Source of the DNA: SD8 sp035528475
Lineage (GTDB): Archaea; Halobacteriota; Methanomicrobia; Methanomicrobiales; Methanospirillaceae
Length of the DNA stretch: 8,521 bases
Direction of reading: 5' to 3'
NCBI GenBank assembly: GCA_035528475.1
Contig: DATKYO010000033.1
Span: forward strand, 1-8,521
Below are positions 6,180-8,521 of this stretch, piece after piece (the first letter of the stretch is position 1; each line of letters starts with the position of its first letter). A program made the translations under genes and the position numbers. The notes beneath the pieces are model-generated. The model was not told the origin of the DNA. It was given only the letters and a program-made list of their open reading frames with translations, and searched no databases.

Positions 6180-6289
6180 ATGTTCCCGGTTTCGCATATG
6201 AAATAAAAGCGATATCGTTTCAATTCTGGGGTTTTCCTGGATGTCTCTCTGAAAACAAGCAGATTTGATCTCCTTTCGGGCAACCTCAC

Positions 6290-6318
6290 GAAAGGTAGGG
6301 CATCAGGAACTACCTTTC
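6290..6318 (-). terminator. Hairpin overlapping the stop of the SnoaL-like gene
   Basis: A perfect 9-bp inverted repeat, GAAAGGTAG and CTACCTTTC, with an 11-nt loop. The TAG stop at 6312-6310 is part of the first arm on the minus strand. No T-run follows, so it may act on mRNA 3' ends rather than as a classic terminator. Its position between two minus-strand genes suggests it limits read-through into the SatD operon. Confidence 0.45.
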
Positions 6319-6747
6319 TGCCTGCCCGGGTGGTGGAATCACGCCGAGTTGTTGCAGCAGGCCCAGGGTATCCGAGCTGATGTGTGTTTCCACAAACTTC
6401 CCAGCCTCTAATCGGTCGATGCTGATAGACGTAATTTTCACTTCCCTGCCTGTAGCCGGGATGCCCGCCAGTTCACCTTTGTGGGTGCCGCGAAGCGTAA
6501 TGCGGGTCGCGACATTGTCACCCTCAGCTACCTGGTCTTCAAACGTGATATGGAGGTCGGGGAAGGCGGTACGAAACGCGGTAACGTACTGTTTCAAACC
6601 ATCAGGGCCTCTCACTTCCGTGGGCTGACTCGCGTCGTGCAGCACAAAGTTTTTGGCGACGAGCTCGTCTACCACGGCCAGGTTTCCCTTGTTCCAGACC
6701 TCCTCCATTTCACGACGGAGGATGGCCTTGATTTCTTCTGCTGACAT
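6310..6747 (-). CDS. SnoaL-like polyketide cyclase / ester cyclase family protein
   Basis: A 145-residue cytosolic protein of the NTF2-like superfamily, SnoaL group. The founding members close polyketide rings, but most small stand-alone relatives have no known substrate. The length is typical. Family marks: EVWNKGNLAVVDELVAKNFV (16-35, quoted to its first twenty residues), HD at 37-38, GPDGLKQYVTAFRTAFPDL (47-65), EDQVAEGDNVATRITLRGTH (70-89), GIPATGREV (95-103) and the closing LGLLQQLGVIP (128-138). The ATG at 6747 is preceded by AAGGA on the minus strand about 10 bases away. The gene has its own promoter and is separated by 195 bp from the SatD operon. Such proteins are much commoner in bacteria than in methanogens as far as I know, so acquisition by transfer is possible but untested. 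No role in polyketide synthesis is suggested by the neighbours. Confidence 0.88.
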   Translation of the reverse strand: MSAEEIKAILRREMEEVWNKGNLAVVDELVAKNFVLHDASQPTEVRGPDGLKQYVTAFRTAFPDLHITFEDQVAEGDNVATRITLRGTHKGELAGIPATGREVKITSISIDRLEAGKFVETHISSDTLGLLQQLGVIPPPGQAER

Positions 6748-6800
6748 ACTTAATTTCCTTCTTTCTTTTTTCTTCTGATGACGTATGTTTATAATCTCCC

Positions 6801-6812
6801 TTTAAATATATT
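6801..6812 (-). promoter_or_regulatory. TATA box for the SnoaL-like gene
   Basis: The minus strand reads AAAAAATATATTTAAAGG, the strongest archaeal TATA-like element in the window, with a purine-rich BRE-like stretch (GAAGAAAAA) just upstream. A start site about 26 bases downstream would give a leader of roughly 30-35 nt that includes the AAGGA Shine-Dalgarno. Confidence 0.55.
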
Positions 6813-6840
6813 TTTTCTTCCATTTGACTTACCATTTTCA

Positions 6841-6857
6841 TTCAATTCATTATTGAA
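6841..6857. repeat. Small AT-rich inverted repeat upstream of the SnoaL-like promoter
   Basis: TTCAAT-TCATT-ATTGAA lies about 30 bp upstream of the TATA box of the SnoaL-like gene. That position would suit an activator or regulator site. Such AT-rich dyads arise easily by chance. Confidence 0.3.
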
Positions 6858-6904
6858 ATCGGACTCCTTCCTGCTGCCTTCGATTTGAGTGTCAACGGGG
6901 ATCA

Positions 6905-6932
6905 AAATTTAATCACAATCCGGAGCATCCGG
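6905..6932 (-). terminator. Terminator of the histidine kinase gene
   Basis: On the minus strand CCGGA-TGC-TCCGG (6932-6920), about 30 bases after the kinase stop, is followed by the T-rich ATTGTGATTAAATTTTG. A short GC hairpin followed by a T-rich tract fits a transcription end. Confidence 0.5.
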
Positions 6933-6964
6933 GGGGTAATCTATCTATTATCCTGTGAAGATCC

Positions 6965-8521
6965 TTACTGGGAAATATCGTCACTTTCAGACCTCAATTT
7001 GAAATTCCCCCTGGGTATATGAAGATCGAACCTTGCCCCCTTGCCGGGGATCCCTGTCTCATGAATGGTTATCCCCGTGATCGCAAGGATCTCCCGAGCA
7101 AGGAATAGTCCGAAACCCGTATTCTTGCCATATCCTTTCTCAAAGATCCGCTCTTTGGTTTCATATGGTACACCTACCCCGTCATCCTCGATAATGATCA
7201 GAATCCCTCCAGGATCTTCCATGCAGCGGACAACCAGTTCTGTCACATGCTCCCCATGCCGTGAAGCATTGTCGATTATATTGGAGAAAACCTTCTCCAG
7301 CATCGGATCCCCATATATTTCGGCATCGCAGGCGCAGGATATCGCAATATCCTGCGGTTTTCTTAGAGATACAAGGTCCCTGACACGATACCAGCCGGGT
7401 GCATGCATACCGAGTTCCTGGTACGCCCTGGTAAACTCTATCTGGCGGCTGATCGTGGATCCGACCGCATCTATCTTTTCGAGGCTGTCTGCAACGACCG
7501 GATCGGGGTCGTTCAAAAGAGCAATCTGGGCAAACCCTTTTAAGATAGACACCTGGTTTGCCAAATCGTGGCGGGTGATGCCTGTTAAGAGACTGATCTT
7601 CTCGTTGGTCTCTCTTATCGCCCTTTCGACCCGTTTCCGCTCGGTAATGTCAGATACATACAGATTGACATACTCCTCACCATCCGGCACGATTGCCGTG
7701 ACTTCATGAATTTTACGCGAATCTTCCTCAACTTCTGCGAAGTGGACCCCTCCTTTATTCAGGGCATCTGCAACAAGGGCCAGAATTATATCAGGCAATT
7801 TCTGTCCTGCAGGTTCATATAGTGCAGACAGCCATTCTTTCCCTGGATTATTTGCGTAGAGCAGTGTACCGTCTGCCGCGAGCCGGAGAACGGGATGGGG
7901 ATTCTCTTCCGGGAATTGTGCCAGGTCATGGATAATCTCCTCTGCCCGCTTTCGGTCGGTGATATCGAGGAAACTGACAAGACTTGCGACCACCTGGTTT
8001 TGCCGGTCGAAAACAGGGTTGCCGAATATCTCCAGCTGCACCTGGTCTCCGTGGGGTTTCCTGACCACCATGTTGTCTACGTGGCTTGTCTCTCCTTTTA
8101 AGCCCCGGACAAGGGGCATCTCATCTCTTGGATATCTTTTGTCTGTTCCGGCCAGATAGGCTTCATAGACTTCTGCAAGGTTCTCTCCTGTTGCATCCGG
8201 GAGAATTCCCCGGCCGAGGAGCCGGATCGCCTCCCGGTTGGCAATGACGGGTTTACCTGAAGGTGCTTCTGCCATGAAAATGCCTATCGGGACTGTATCA
8301 AGGAGAGTATTGAGGATCTGGTAATGGGTCTCGAGTTCCTCGGTTTTCAAGCGCAACGCCTCTTCAACTCTTTTCTGTTCAGTGATATCGCGGGAGATTC
8401 CCAGCACCCGGGTGATATTGCCGGCTGCGTCCCGGACAGGGACGAGCGAGTGATCGAACCAGTAGGGTTCTCCTCCAAAAGTGATCTGCCCGGAACTGCG
8501 GAACTGCTCGCCGGTCTCGAA
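6965..8521 (-). CDS. Multi-PAS sensor histidine kinase, N-terminus beyond the right edge
   Basis: A two-component sensor kinase. The frame is open to the window edge; 518 residues are visible, and the GTG at 8407 is an internal valine codon, not a start. Order in the visible part: end of a PAS domain (1-48, with YWFDHSLVPVRDAAGNITRV and GISRDITEQKR); a helical linker; a second PAS (about 69-190, ending SFLDITDRKRAEE); a third PAS-like domain (about 198-294, ending YVSDITERKR); a dimerisation and phosphoacceptor helix with H318 in ITRHDLANQ; and a HATPase domain with N box NIIDNASRHG (N418), G1 box EDDGVGVP (445-452) and G2 box KNTGFGLFL. All catalytic motifs are intact. No TM segment is visible and the signal sensed is unknown. 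The ITRHD and EKGYGKNTG motifs are characteristic of Methanomicrobiales kinases. No response regulator gene is adjacent on the visible side; the terminator at 6905-6932 ends the unit. Confidence 0.92.
   Translation of the reverse strand, partial: FETGEQFRSSGQITFGGEPYWFDHSLVPVRDAAGNITRVLGISRDITEQKRVEEALRLKTEELETHYQILNTLLDTVPIGIFMAEAPSGKPVIANREAIRLLGRGILPDATGENLAEVYEAYLAGTDKRYPRDEMPLVRGLKGETSHVDNMVVRKPHGDQVQLEIFGNPVFDRQNQVVASLVSFLDITDRKRAEEIIHDLAQFPEENPHPVLRLAADGTLLYANNPGKEWLSALYEPAGQKLPDIILALVADALNKGGVHFAEVEEDSRKIHEVTAIVPDGEEYVNLYVSDITERKRVERAIRETNEKISLLTGITRHDLANQVSILKGFAQIALLNDPDPVVADSLEKIDAVGSTISRQIEFTRAYQELGMHAPGWYRVRDLVSLRKPQDIAISCACDAEIYGDPMLEKVFSNIIDNASRHGEHVTELVVRCMEDPGGILIIIEDDGVGVPYETKERIFEKGYGKNTGFGLFLAREILAITGITIHETGIPGKGARFDLHIPRGNFKLRSESDDISQ

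Noticed and set aside
6104..6289. 61-codon minus-strand open frame with a GTG start between the SnoaL-like and SatD genes
   Set aside because: It reads through the repeated dyads, overlaps the SatD start, has low-complexity basic/aromatic content from AT-rich DNA, and shows no recognisable domain.
7065..7709. 214-codon plus-strand open frame
   Set aside because: It lies antisense to the histidine kinase, whose H, N, G1 and G2 motifs are read in the opposite direction; composition is typical of an antisense shadow.
8405..8407. GTG at 8407 as the start of the histidine kinase
   Set aside because: The same frame continues upstream to the window edge through clear PAS-domain sequence, so the codon is internal.

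Overview
The window looks like part of a euryarchaeal methanogen chromosome, most likely order Methanomicrobiales. The clearest sign is the histidine kinase at the right end: its phosphoacceptor motif (ITRHDLANQ) and ATP-binding motif (EKGYGKNTGFGLFLAREIL) are wording I associate with Methanomicrobiales kinases. An exported NosD-type beta-helix protein, AT-rich TATA-like boxes, GGTG-type Shine-Dalgarno sites and genes with no visible Shine-Dalgarno site also fit. No genus can be fixed from the sequence alone, and no rRNA, tRNA, CRISPR array or insertion sequence was seen.

Layout, left to right: (1) 1-1625, minus strand, the first 541 codons of an exported parallel beta-helix (NosD/PbH1) protein that runs off the left edge. 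(2) A 351-bp divergent intergenic region with adjacent dyads. (3) 1977-3425, plus strand, a 14-TM DHA2-family MFS drug efflux transporter ending in a stop-overlapping terminator-like hairpin. (4) A 487-bp gap with a perfect hairpin and a 28-bp tandem repeat in three copies. (5) 3913-4818, plus strand, a six-TM voltage-gated-type K+ channel with a TVGYGD filter and a C-terminal SHOCT-like tail. (6) A 220-bp convergent gap with a hairpin and a roughly 47-bp imperfect direct repeat. (7) 6114-5039, minus strand, a translationally coupled pair: a SatD-family protein and a short membrane protein matching the C-terminal half of DUF3307 proteins. Two TATAAG-N8-CTTATA dyads 29 bp apart precede it. (8) 6747-6310, minus strand, a SnoaL-like ester cyclase-type protein with its own strong TATA box. 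(9) 8521-6965, minus strand, a multi-PAS sensor histidine kinase whose N-terminus lies beyond the right edge.

Most of these genes seem to be independent units concerned with the cell surface, ion flux, efflux and sensing. The one clear multi-gene system is the SatD/DUF3307 pair. The SatD protein combines a domain laid out like a class III nucleotidyl cyclase, with both expected metal-site aspartates in place, and a C-terminal helix-turn-helix. It overlaps by 4 nt the gene for a three- or four-helix membrane protein, and paired dyads cover its promoter region. This is the best candidate here for a poorly described regulatory module. Its biochemical activity is inference.
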